Shown here piece after piece: positions 35,772 to 43,835 of a stretch of 64,000 nt of DNA. The stretch comes from Ga0077555 sp964500805. Lineage in GTDB: Bacteria > Pseudomonadota > Alphaproteobacteria > Rhizobiales > Hyphomicrobiaceae. Where the stretch lies: contig CAZCQH010000028.1 of assembly GCA_964500805.1 (NCBI GenBank), forward strand, positions 1 to 64,000. Direction: 5' to 3'. The first letter of the stretch is position 1. The number at the start of each line of letters is the position of its first letter. The notes below the pieces were generated by a model. It was given only the letters and a program-made list of their open reading frames with translations, searched no databases and was not told the DNA's origin. The translations under genes and the position numbers were made by a program.

Positions 35772-36005
35772 ATGGCCGACACTGAAAGACGCGTGCGCCT
35801 GGAGGTCATTCCCGACAAGTGCCAGGGGCACAATCGATGCCACGTGCTGGCGCCCGAGCTGATTGAGATCGACGAGCTTGGTTTCGCGCATGCCAGGAAT
35901 GGCGGCATCGTTCCGCCCGGCTGCGCGGAGAAAGCACGCCTTGCCGTTCGCAACTGTCCGGAATTTGCGCTGAGGCTCGTTTCGGACAACGGGGAAACGT
36001 CATGA
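35772..36005 (+). CDS. [3Fe-4S]-type ferredoxin for a cytochrome P450
   Basis: 77 residues. The cluster pattern is Cys17-x5-Cys23 (CQGHNRC) with Cys62 in NCPE; a non-ligand Cys51 also occurs. This C-x5-C...CP pattern is that of small ferredoxins that hand electrons to P450s. Its stop overlaps the P450 start (ATGA), so the pair is translationally coupled. A ferredoxin reductase is not seen in the window. Confidence 0.9.
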   Translation: MADTERRVRLEVIPDKCQGHNRCHVLAPELIEIDELGFAHARNGGIVPPGCAEKARLAVRNCPEFALRLVSDNGETS

Positions 36006-37201
36006 AGGACCGCCCGCCGGTCACCGACTGGGCCACTGATCTCGACCACATGGATCCGCAATGGACGCTTGATCCTTTCCCGATCTGGGATGAGCTTCGC
36101 GGTAAATGTCCAATCGCCCACACCGAGCGATATGGTGGCGTTTACTTGCCGACACGCATGGCGGACGTGCGCGAGATCGCCTACGACACCGACCATTTTT
36201 CCTCGCGCCGCGTGGTGATCCGCGAGAACCCGCCGAACGTGCCGCTGCCCTCGCCGCCGATCACCTCCGATCCGCCGCACCATCGGCCCTCGCGCATGCT
36301 GCTGCTGCCGGCGTTCACGCCGCAGGCCATAGAGCCGTTCCGGGACGTGACGCGACGCATCGCCAACGAGCTTCTCGACAAGATCGGCGACAAGAGGGAC
36401 GTCGACGCCGCGGTCGAGTACGCGCAGCACATTCCGGTGCGCGTCATCGCCAACATGCTGGGGCTGCCGGAGTCCGAGGGGGACAGGTTTAGGCGCTGGA
36501 TTCACGTCTTCCTCGAGGACACGATTCGCGATGACGAGGACAGCGCCGCGCGGCTGGTGGCGATCGTCGAAGAGATGAATGCATTCTTTCGCCCGTTCGT
36601 GGAGGAGCGGCGCAGGAACCCCGGCAAGGACCTGATCAGCTTTCTCACGCAGGCCAAGTTCAATGGTCAGGAACTGACCGAGCGGCATTTCTACGGCACC
36701 CTGCAGCTGCTGCTGATCGCAGGCATCGATACGACCTGGAGCGCGATCGGCTCATCGCTCTGGCATTTGGCGAAGACGCCCGCGGATCGCCGCCGTCTGG
36801 TCGCCGAGCCGGGGCTGATCCCGACCGCGGTCGAGGAGTTTCTGCGGGCCTACGCGCCGGTGACGATGGCGCGCCGCGTCGTCAAGGACACGACGGTTTC
36901 CGGTTGTCCGATGCATACCGGCGAACACATCCTGCTGTCGTTCCCGGCCGCCAATCGCGACCCGTCCGTGTTTGCTGATCCCGACAAAGTGATCATCGAC
37001 CGGCAGGACAACCGGCACGCCGCTTTCGGCCTCGGCATTCACCGCTGCATTGGCTCGAACCTCGCGCGGATGGAGATCCAGGTCGCGGTCGAGGAATGGC
37101 TGAAGCGCTTCCCGGATTTCTCCCTTGCCGATCCCTCCGCCATCGCGTGGTCAGCAGGCCCCGTCCGCGGTCCACGCAAGCTGCCGGTGAAGATCGGGTA
37201 G
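36002..37201 (+). CDS. Cytochrome P450
   Basis: 399 residues, a soluble class I bacterial P450. Oxygen-activation helix motif AGIDTTWS, the ExxR pair in VEEFLRAYAPV, and the heme-thiolate loop AAFGLGIHRCIG with Cys349 are all present. The N-terminus DPQWTLDPFPIWDELRGKCPI has no membrane anchor. Coupled to its ferredoxin upstream. Substrate unknown; the upstream CoA-transferases and SDR suggest a carboxylate or terpenoid degradation pathway. Confidence 0.92.
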   Translation: MKDRPPVTDWATDLDHMDPQWTLDPFPIWDELRGKCPIAHTERYGGVYLPTRMADVREIAYDTDHFSSRRVVIRENPPNVPLPSPPITSDPPHHRPSRMLLLPAFTPQAIEPFRDVTRRIANELLDKIGDKRDVDAAVEYAQHIPVRVIANMLGLPESEGDRFRRWIHVFLEDTIRDDEDSAARLVAIVEEMNAFFRPFVEERRRNPGKDLISFLTQAKFNGQELTERHFYGTLQLLLIAGIDTTWSAIGSSLWHLAKTPADRRRLVAEPGLIPTAVEEFLRAYAPVTMARRVVKDTTVSGCPMHTGEHILLSFPAANRDPSVFADPDKVIIDRQDNRHAAFGLGIHRCIGSNLARMEIQVAVEEWLKRFPDFSLADPSAIAWSAGPVRGPRKLPVKIG

Positions 37202-37210
37202 AGCGTAGAG

Positions 37211-37624
37211 CGTAGGTCGGAGTGAGCGGGCCACCGGATTATCAGTCCAGGGCACGGCTCTCGTTCCCGCGAAGTCCGACAGCTGCGCGCACGAGAAATA
37301 GCTCGAGCGTCCGTCTAGCCGGTTCCCCGGACATTCGCGCCGCGTTAGCGCGCGAATGTCCGGGGTCTTTCGCGGCTCGTTGATGTGTCGGTGTCACCGC
37401 GTGGCCGGCTTGCTGCCATGTAAATGTGGAAGTCTTTCTCGATCTCAACAGGCATTGTGCCAAGCCTTAACGGGCAAAGACCCCGGATATGCCAATTGCG
37501 CTACCGCGCACCTGGCATTCCGGGGAACCGGCGACAGCGCCGCGAGTCGCGGATGTCGGACTTCGCCGGATGTAAACGCCTCGCTTCTGTCACGACGACA
37601 GCGGCCGGCTCACTCCGACCTACG
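37211..37624. repeat. Inverted-repeat element copy 2, interrupted by another element
   Basis: The outer ends (from 37211 and to 37624) match those of the 5-kb element, and the inner GCGAAGTCCGAC/GTCGGACTTCGC pair is kept. In its middle sits a second unit, 37318-37532 (215 bp), bounded by perfect 14-bp inverted repeats GCCGGTTCCCCGGA and TCCGGGGAACCGGC. That inner unit has its own hairpins, CCCCGGACATTCGCGC against GCGCGAATGTCCGGGG near 37325-37364. It looks like one palindromic element inserted in another. No transposase is encoded. Confidence 0.85.
37318..37532. mobile_element. Putative nested miniature element with 14-bp perfect inverted ends
   Basis: Left end GCCGGTTCCCCGGA at 37318-37331, right end TCCGGGGAACCGGC at 37519-37532. 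Inside, GGGGTCTTT and AAAGACCCC form another inverted pair. Its absence from the otherwise similar 5-kb element argues for insertion. Without a target-site duplication that I can confirm, the mobile nature is an inference. Confidence 0.55.
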
Positions 37625-37639
37625 GCTACGGCGCTTCTG

Positions 37640-38566
37640 TCATGTATTGAGGTAATTCAACTTCGCGCCTGGCGTGTCCCACGGCATCGATACGAGGCGG
37701 CCGGTCATCGAGATAGTGATGAAGGCCGTCTTCAGGTCCCGGCCGCCGAAGCAGATGTTGGTGACATAGGGGTCATTGCCCGGGATCGGCACATGCTTCC
37801 AGGTGCCGTTCGGCGAGATGCTGGTGATGCCAGGATTCATCAAAGTGGCGACGCAGACGTTGCCGGCGGCATCGACCGCGAGTGAATCGAAGTTGTTGAA
37901 ACCTCCGACGCCCGCGAGGAGGCGTCCGCCCGAGGGCGACGGCCACGGCTGCGGCTTGATCTCGCCCGGTGCCTCGATGTCGTAGGCCCACACGCGGCCG
38001 GTCCACGTTTCCGCGACATAGAGCACCTTGCCGTCCGGTGAGAGCCCGCAGCCGTTCGGTGTGATCAGGGGATAGGCGATCTCCTTGATCAATGAGCCAT
38101 CAGCCTTGGCGTAGTAGACGCAGCCCTGATCCATCTCGCGCTCGCGACGCTTGCCGAGATCGGTGAAATAGAAGCCGCCGTGCGCGTCGAAGACGAGGTC
38201 GTTGGGCCCGTTCAGCTTGTGGTTCGGACCTTTCGTATAGAGCGTGTCGACCTTGCCGGATTTCAAATCGACGCGCTGAATGCTGCCGGATGTGTAGTCC
38301 TTGGCCTGCGTGTGCGGGCGCAATCCTTCGGGGCGGTTCACCCACTCGAAGCCGCCGTTATTGGTGATGTAGCAGGCGCCATCGGGACCGATTGCCGCGC
38401 CGTTGGGCCCGCCGCCGGTCTTCGCCACCACCTCGACACGCCCATCGGGCGTCACACGGGATAACGTTTGCCGCTCTATCTCGGTGAGCAGGATAGAACC
38501 GTCGGGCATGGCAATGGGGCCCTCGGGGAAGCGAAGTCCTGAAGCGATTTCCTTGATGGCGGCCAT
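37640..38566 (-). CDS. SMP-30/gluconolactonase-family protein
   Basis: 308 residues with AGGAG before ATG 38566. Six-bladed beta-propeller lactonase family: SGLRFPEGPIAMPDGSILLTEI at the start, GGGPNGAAIGPDG, KLNGPNDLVFDAHGGFYFTD and TPNGCGLSPDGKVLYVAET carry the acidic and Asn residues of the metal site (Glu15, and the Asn and Asp of NGPND). Such enzymes hydrolyse sugar or other lactones; substrate unknown. It follows the MFS gene on the same strand after 75 bp. Confidence 0.87.
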   Translation of the reverse strand: MAAIKEIASGLRFPEGPIAMPDGSILLTEIERQTLSRVTPDGRVEVVAKTGGGPNGAAIGPDGACYITNNGGFEWVNRPEGLRPHTQAKDYTSGSIQRVDLKSGKVDTLYTKGPNHKLNGPNDLVFDAHGGFYFTDLGKRREREMDQGCVYYAKADGSLIKEIAYPLITPNGCGLSPDGKVLYVAETWTGRVWAYDIEAPGEIKPQPWPSPSGGRLLAGVGGFNNFDSLAVDAAGNVCVATLMNPGITSISPNGTWKHVPIPGNDPYVTNICFGGRDLKTAFITISMTGRLVSMPWDTPGAKLNYLNT

Positions 38567-38641
38567 GAGAGTCGTACTCCTGACGTTGATTGCTTCGGTG
38601 ACAAATCGAAACTGCTTCGCGCAGGCCTAACGACTCGGGTG

Positions 38642-39901
38642 CTAGTGCTTGACCCTCACGCCTGATTGCGGAACGTGCGGCAGGAACCAAGCGAGGAGGC
38701 CCAAGAGCGGCAGCAACGCGCAGAGCTTGTAGACGGTGGCGAGGCTCGTCCAGTCGGCCAGCACGCCGAGCAGCGCGGCACTCAACGCACCCAATCCGAA
38801 CGACACGCCGTAGAAGACGCCGGCGACCATGCCGATCTTGTTCGGCATCAGGTCGAGCGCATAGACGAGCAAGGCGGGAAATGCGCTCGCCATGATCATG
38901 CCGATGAGGGCCGTCAGCACGATCGTCATCGGCAGATTGGCGAATGGGAGTGCGAGCGTGAAGGGAAGGGCACCGAGGATCGAGAACCAGATGATCCAGC
39001 GCCGGCCGAGCAAATCGCCGAGATAGCCGCCGGCAAGCGAGCCCACCACCTGCGAGATCAGGAAAAGGAACAGCAGGTACTGCGAGGTTTGAACAGATAC
39101 GCCATAGGTGTCGATCAGATAGAACGTGTAGTACTTCGACAGGATCGCGGTGTACGCGCTCTTGGAAAACATCAGGATGACAATCACCGCGCAGGCAAGC
39201 GTCAGGCCTGTCCCGATCGCCGTGCCACCGGCGGGCATGGCGCCAATGGTTTTCGGCTTTGCCGGCTGGGGGTTCTGCGCTTTGTACCAGCTGCCGACGC
39301 GGAACAGCACAATCATCGCCAACAGCACAAGGGCGGAGAACCACGCCAGACTGTGCTGCCCGTAGGTGACGACTATGAGCGCGGCGAGCAGCGGCCCAAC
39401 GGCTTGTCCCGCCTGTCCGCCGACCTGAAACGTCGACTGCGCGAAGCCATGGCGGCCGCCGGAGGCCATGCGCGCCATGCGTGTGGCTTCTGGATGAAAA
39501 ACCGCAGAGCCGGTGCCGATCAGCGCGGCTCCGATCAACAAGGTCGTATAGGAGCCTGCATAGGCGAGGATCACCAGGCCAACCAAAGTCGAGAACATGC
39601 CAGCGACGAGAGAATAGGGCTGCGGCTTGCGATCAGTGACAAGGCCCACCATCGGCTGCAGAATGGAGGCGGTGAGCTGGAAGGCCAGCGTCAGCACGCC
39701 GATCTGGCTGTAGTTGAGATTGTAGGTGTCCTTGATGACCGGATAGATCGCGGGCAGCAGCGCCTGCGTCAGATCATTGAGGAAGTGCGAGAAGCTCAGC
39801 GCGATAACGATGGGGAAGGCGGCTATGGTCGCCGAGGAAGTTGCGGTTGCCGCCGCCGCGGGCCCAGGAGCATCGGAAATGGACGCGGTCTTCTGCTGCA
39901 T
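38642..39901 (-). CDS. MFS transporter, fosmidomycin-resistance (Fsr) type
   Basis: 419 residues from ATG 39901, with GAGGA upstream; an open frame continues further but overlaps the Fe-S gene. Twelve hydrophobic segments are visible. The first reads FPIVIALSFSHFLNDLTQALLPAIYP, a signature of the Fsr subgroup, followed by VGLVTDRKPQP (motif A) and GTGSAVFHPEATRMA. Drug or metabolite exporter in the inner membrane driven by protons. It lies downstream of the HdrB-like gene by 90 bp. Confidence 0.87.
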   Translation of the reverse strand: MQQKTASISDAPGPAAAATATSSATIAAFPIVIALSFSHFLNDLTQALLPAIYPVIKDTYNLNYSQIGVLTLAFQLTASILQPMVGLVTDRKPQPYSLVAGMFSTLVGLVILAYAGSYTTLLIGAALIGTGSAVFHPEATRMARMASGGRHGFAQSTFQVGGQAGQAVGPLLAALIVVTYGQHSLAWFSALVLLAMIVLFRVGSWYKAQNPQPAKPKTIGAMPAGGTAIGTGLTLACAVIVILMFSKSAYTAILSKYYTFYLIDTYGVSVQTSQYLLFLFLISQVVGSLAGGYLGDLLGRRWIIWFSILGALPFTLALPFANLPMTIVLTALIGMIMASAFPALLVYALDLMPNKIGMVAGVFYGVSFGLGALSAALLGVLADWTSLATVYKLCALLPLLGLLAWFLPHVPQSGVRVKH

Positions 39902-39990
39902 ATCGTGTCCTCGAAGAGCGCGCCGGCTTCGGCTTGTGATGATTATAGTGTCTTGGCGTATCGTCTTGAACGAACTCGCTGTGCCGGGCT

Positions 39991-40842
39991 TCAAGCCGGT
40001 GCCGGCTTCCTGAGCTCCGGCTCGATCAGTTTCTGGTAGAGGGCGGGGTCGGCCTTCTGAATTGCTGCCAGGTCGGGCGTGCCGCCATTGCGCCAGCTCT
40101 TGTAGGCGTCGCCGGCGTCGACGCCCATGGCCTCGGCGACGAGATGCACCCAGTTGCGGACGCGAATGCCTTCGCGGCCTTCGAGGGCGACGAACTCGCG
40201 ATGGCACGAGTGGAAGATCGTTGCGACGGTATCGCATCGGGCCGCGGCCGCTGCTAGCCAGGTCTCGGTGGCGGCTTTCTTCAGCGCGCCTGGTACCGCG
40301 GCGAGCGAGCTGCACATGTGGCCGGGCACCGTCGGGCCTTCGACCAGCTCCAGGCCCGGAATCTGTGCGAGCATGCTCGCCACCTTGTCGTTCACCGGCG
40401 CGTGCGTGGAGGCCATCCCGAGGTGCCGATGCAGCAGCACGCGGCGCTTCAGGGGTGTCGTCATCAGGGGCGCCAGGCGGTGTCCAGCATCGGCCAGAAT
40501 CTCGGTTATGTGCGCGACATCGAAGTGAGTCCGGTTACCTGGCGACATGATGTCGGACATATGCAGGTGGCACGATGGACACCAGGTGACGACCTTGTCG
40601 CGGCCCTCGTTCTTGGCCGCCGCGTTGAAGCGCTCGACGGTGCGTCCGGCCATGGTGCTCGCCGCGTGCGGCTGGTGGTCGTGCGCGGTGCCGCAGCAGT
40701 AGGCGGGGCCGCCGGCGGCTTCGACGTCGTAGCCCGCCTTCTCGAGCAGCAGCTTGGAGAGGCGGATCATCTCGGCGTGGCGCAGCATGTTGCACCCGAA
40801 CCAGAAGGTGACGCGCGGAGGGCTCGGCGAGGTCACAGCCAT
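39991..40842 (-). CDS. HdrB-like CCG-domain iron-sulfur protein
   Basis: 283 residues from ATG 40842, overlapping the upstream HdrC-like gene by 10 bp. The N-terminal half holds a full cysteine-rich CCG motif: Cys17-x31-Cys49-Cys50-Gly-x36-Cys88-x2-Cys91, the pattern that binds a noncubane [4Fe-4S] cluster in heterodisulfide reductase HdrB and related succinate/glycolate oxidoreductase subunits. The second repeat is degenerate (LLHRHLG, GHMCSSL, FHSCHRE). It probably passes electrons together with the HdrC-like partner; the electron donor or acceptor is unknown. Confidence 0.82.
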   Translation of the reverse strand: MAVTSPSPPRVTFWFGCNMLRHAEMIRLSKLLLEKAGYDVEAAGGPAYCCGTAHDHQPHAASTMAGRTVERFNAAAKNEGRDKVVTWCPSCHLHMSDIMSPGNRTHFDVAHITEILADAGHRLAPLMTTPLKRRVLLHRHLGMASTHAPVNDKVASMLAQIPGLELVEGPTVPGHMCSSLAAVPGALKKAATETWLAAAAARCDTVATIFHSCHREFVALEGREGIRVRNWVHLVAEAMGVDAGDAYKSWRNGGTPDLAAIQKADPALYQKLIEPELRKPAPA

Positions 40843-41264
40843 CGTTTCAACTCCTCGTCGGTGAGCTGCAGGCGGGCAAAGGTCTTCACGCGCGGAAACG
40901 CGGTGGGGTCGCCCTTGGGCTTCAGCTGCTTGGTGTCGTTGATGGCGCGCTGCCGGGCGATGCGCACCAGCAGCATGGCGTCGAGACCCTTCGCCTTCTC
41001 GGGGCACGCATCGACGCAGAGCCCGCTCTTGCCGCAGGCGCCAGCCCACTGAGCGGTTTCGTTCGGCCCGGGCTGCCCGCGGGCGAGCAGTCGCAGGCCG
41101 TCGGTGATCATTTCGGCCTGGGTCGGGTCGAGGCCGATATGGCTTGCCAAGGGGCAGGCCTTGAGACAGGCGCCACAAGCGGTGCAAAGGTCCGCGAGCC
41201 GCGGGCCTTCCGCCGCCAGAAAAGCCTCCGTCGAGGCTGCCCGGGGTGCTTGAAGTTGAGCCAT
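40833..41264 (-). CDS. HdrC-like ferredoxin-type iron-sulfur protein
   Basis: 143 residues from ATG 41264. First cluster motif CTACGACLKACP (Cys27, 30, 33, 37) is complete. The second reads CGKSGLCVDACP (Cys77, 83, 87), with Ser80 where a cysteine is expected, so it may bind a [3Fe-4S] cluster or none. Paired with the HdrB-like gene by a 10-bp overlap. Resembles the two-subunit electron-transfer modules of glycolate/lactate oxidases and heterodisulfide reductases, but no flavin dehydrogenase gene is adjacent. Confidence 0.82.
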   Translation of the reverse strand: MAQLQAPRAASTEAFLAAEGPRLADLCTACGACLKACPLASHIGLDPTQAEMITDGLRLLARGQPGPNETAQWAGACGKSGLCVDACPEKAKGLDAMLLVRIARQRAINDTKQLKPKGDPTAFPRVKTFARLQLTDEELKRWL

Positions 41265-41406
41265 GACGGAAACCGTGCGCTGCGTTGGCCCGAGGGTCAA
41301 GCGCGCCCGCTGCGTAGGGCTTATGCACGTTTGCCGCAGTCGGCTTTGACCGGGAGCAGCACAGCGGCTGCGTGGAGCACGGCGACGCTCCACGCTTTTC
41401 ATCGCG

Positions 41407-42174
41407 CTACGTCGAGATCACCTCGAACCCCGCCCGGGTGCGTGCGACGGCGGTTTCAGGCGCGGTGAGCGAGGCGATGAGCCTGGTCGCGAGATCGGGA
41501 GAAGCAGCCTTGGCGGCAACCGCGGCCGTGTAGACCGTGGCAAGCCCGCAGCCTTCGGGCAGATCGCGGACCAGCGTGACGCCGGGCGAGGCCAGGATCT
41601 CGGTGCGCTGGGTCGCACCGATCGGGCGCCGGCTGCTGGCTTCGCCGAGCGCTTTCATGGCGGTGGCGCCATTCGGGAACTCACGCAGGCGGGGTGCCAT
41701 CGCATCGAAGATGCCGAGGCTTTCGAGGACACCGGCGAGGTGGACGCCGGCCGTCGATTGGCGCGTGTCGGGGACGAAAAGCTCATCGGCCGCGAGCAGC
41801 GCGTCTTTCAAGAGCGCTGGCGTTCCACAAAGAGGCAGCGGATCGCCCTTGCGGGCGGCAACCGAGGTTGGCACCGCGCCGATATCCCGCGCGGTGCCGG
41901 GCAGCACGTGGCCCGCTTTCTCCAGCTCTGCGATCATGCCCTTGGTCAGGATCAGCAGATCGGCGGGAGTGCCGGCCAGAAGCTTGTCCTGCATGGCACC
42001 GACCGCGCCGAAGCTGCCGCCGAGCGTGGCGCCGGTCGCGCGGCAAAATTCCGCCTCGACCGCCTTGACGATGCCATTCGCGGCGCCGCCGCTGAGGATC
42101 ATGAGTTGCATGGGCGTATCATTGGTGTTGCTGACGACTGCTGGCGTCGCTCCGATGATAGCCGGTAGCGACAC
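41407..42174 (-). CDS. ModA-like substrate-binding-fold protein
   Basis: 255 residues from GTG 42174; ATG 42111 (MQLMILSGGAANGIVKAVEA) is the alternative that matches the domain start. The type II binding fold of ModA is seen: LMILSGGAANGIVKAVEAEF, GAVGAMQDKLLAGTPADLLIL, and DTRQSTAGVHLAGVLESLGI. The sequence between the two starts is weakly hydrophobic (SLPAIIGATPAVVS), so a signal peptide is doubtful. No ModB or ModC partner is near. Ligand could be an organic anion rather than molybdate. Confidence 0.7.
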   Translation of the reverse strand: MSLPAIIGATPAVVSNTNDTPMQLMILSGGAANGIVKAVEAEFCRATGATLGGSFGAVGAMQDKLLAGTPADLLILTKGMIAELEKAGHVLPGTARDIGAVPTSVAARKGDPLPLCGTPALLKDALLAADELFVPDTRQSTAGVHLAGVLESLGIFDAMAPRLREFPNGATAMKALGEASSRRPIGATQRTEILASPGVTLVRDLPEGCGLATVYTAAVAAKAASPDLATRLIASLTAPETAVARTRAGFEVIST

Positions 42175-42670
42175 ACAGAGGACAGAGCGCGATTGGAGGG
42201 CCCGTCGTCGCGTTCGGGACGGCCCCTTTGGGGACGTCGCCGAGCACCGCCGAAACGAACTGATCCTGAAGCTCCACGGGATGGGTTAGCGTTGCAACTC
42301 GGGGGCGCCATTGCCCTCGCGGACCCAGCGTTTCGGACGGTGGTTCAAGGCGTTAACTTTTGCGGGTTTTTTGCAGGCCCGAATCACGCACGCTAGGGCA
42401 CCTGTGGAGCCCGTGGAGAGGCCTCATTCCGAGTGGCTATACCCCTACCTGCTCGCTCGGAAAACGCGCCAGCGTTGAAATTCGCCCATGACAAATCGAA
42501 ATCGGCGCCCGACCCTTGCTTCCTGAAGCCACTCGGGCAGGCTCGAGCCCCAAATTACGTCCGAGTTGCGATTGCAATTGCGATCTTGGGGGGGCCGCCA
42601 GCGCCAATGTCGGCTCAGCTACGTGGCGAGGCTATCGCATGGGATTGCGCTACAACTCAGGCGCTGGAAC
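42175..42670. other. Intergenic region with the second 154-bp repeat
   Basis: 496 bp between the ModA-like gene start (-) and the end of the tripartite tricarboxylate binding-protein gene (-). It holds the dispersed repeat at 42350-42504 and no supported gene. Confidence 0.6.
42350..42504. repeat. 154-bp dispersed intergenic repeat (copy B)
   Basis: Aligns along its full length with 16219-16372 in the same orientation, with the most conserved part in the right third (GAAAACGCGCCAGCGTTGAA and what follows). Sequence divergence is roughly one in six bases in the left part. No gene of any kind overlaps. Confidence 0.85.
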
Positions 42671-43657
42671 TCACTCCGGCTTGGCGCCGGAGATCTGGAC
42701 GATCCTGGCCCACTTCTGGATATCAGCCTCGAGATAGCTCTTGAACTCGGAAGGCGTCATGCGCATGGGCTCCGCCCCCTGCTTGCGCCAGGCCTCGGTC
42801 GTGTCCTTGGCCGAGGTGATGGCGCCGATCCAGGCATTGAGCTTGTCGACAATAGATTGCGGGGTATCTTTCGGCGCCATGATGCCGAGCCAGATCGTGG
42901 CCTCGTAGCCGGGGACGCCGGCCTCGGACACTGTTGGCACCTCGGGCAGCACGGCGGAGCGCGTCTTGCCTGTCGTGCCGAGCGCGCGTACCTGGCCCGC
43001 GGACACGTTGCCGGCCATGGTGGTGATCGCATCGAACATCATCATCACCTGGCCGGCGATAAGGTCGTTCCGCGCGCCGGAGCTACCTTTGAACGGCACG
43101 TGCAGGATGTCGGTGCCGCTCATGGCTTTGAACAGCTCGCCGGCCATGTGATAGGGCGTGCCGGTGCCCGACGAGGCGTAGTTGGTTCTTCCCGGCGACG
43201 CTTTCGCGAAGACGATGTACTCGGCCAGCGTCTTTGCGGGCACGGAGGGGTGTACGACCAGCACCAGGTCCGACGCATTGACCGGCGCGACAGCCACGAA
43301 ATCCCGCATCAGCTCGAACGGCTTGTCCTTCACCAGCGACTCGTTGGTGGTGTGGGTGTTGGACATCATCAGGAGCGTGTGACCGTCGGGCGCGGCTTTC
43401 GCAGCTTCCGAGGTGCCGACGATGGCGCCGCCGCCCGGCTTGTTCTCGACGACAAAGCCTTGCCTGGTCTGGTCGGAAAGCTTCGCGGCAATGAAACGCG
43501 CGTAGATGTCGGCCGGTCCACCCACTGCGAACGGCACGATGATGCGAACAGGTCTTGCGGGATAGTCCTGGGCCGCGGCTGGCGGCGCTGGCCATGTCGT
43601 GAGCCAGAGGGTGCCGAGACACACAGACAGGAGCGCACGCTTTCCGATCCAGGCCAT
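42671..43657 (-). CDS. Tripartite tricarboxylate transporter (Bug/TctC) family solute-binding protein
   Basis: 328 residues from ATG 43657, with GGAGGG 5-10 bases upstream. Signal peptide MAWIGKRALLSVCLGTLWL...AAAQ, then the Bug family hallmarks YPARPVRIIVPFAVGGPADIYAR, VVENKPGGGAIVGT and GTPYHMAGELFK. Periplasmic binder of carboxylates or other small anions. The TctA/TctB membrane subunits are not adjacent, as is usual for orphan Bug proteins. Confidence 0.9.
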   Translation of the reverse strand: MAWIGKRALLSVCLGTLWLTTWPAPPAAAQDYPARPVRIIVPFAVGGPADIYARFIAAKLSDQTRQGFVVENKPGGGAIVGTSEAAKAAPDGHTLLMMSNTHTTNESLVKDKPFELMRDFVAVAPVNASDLVLVVHPSVPAKTLAEYIVFAKASPGRTNYASSGTGTPYHMAGELFKAMSGTDILHVPFKGSSGARNDLIAGQVMMMFDAITTMAGNVSAGQVRALGTTGKTRSAVLPEVPTVSEAGVPGYEATIWLGIMAPKDTPQSIVDKLNAWIGAITSAKDTTEAWRKQGAEPMRMTPSEFKSYLEADIQKWARIVQISGAKPE

Positions 43658-43835
43658 TGGTCCCTCCGTTGCGATCACTGAGGATAACGTACGCCGAAGG
43701 GTGAGAGCAGGCCAGTGTTCAGCTAAGCGGGCGGTATTTCGATGCCGGCTTCGCTTGCCGTCAAACTCCGTTGGCGGTCGCTCCGAAAATGCCTAGTGTT
43801 GACCTCGAAACAGCAGCTCCGAGGCGAGGAACAGC

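Larger units (their letters stand above)
37202..37639. other. Gene-free region filled by nested inverted repeats
   Basis: 438 bp between the P450 gene (+) and the SMP-30 gene (-), which converge. Almost all of it is the nested repeat structure at 37211-37624 (listed separately). No gene was seen. Confidence 0.75.

Noticed and set aside
37211..37624. CRISPR array
   Set aside because: The repeats are inverted and nested, not direct repeats with regular spacers.
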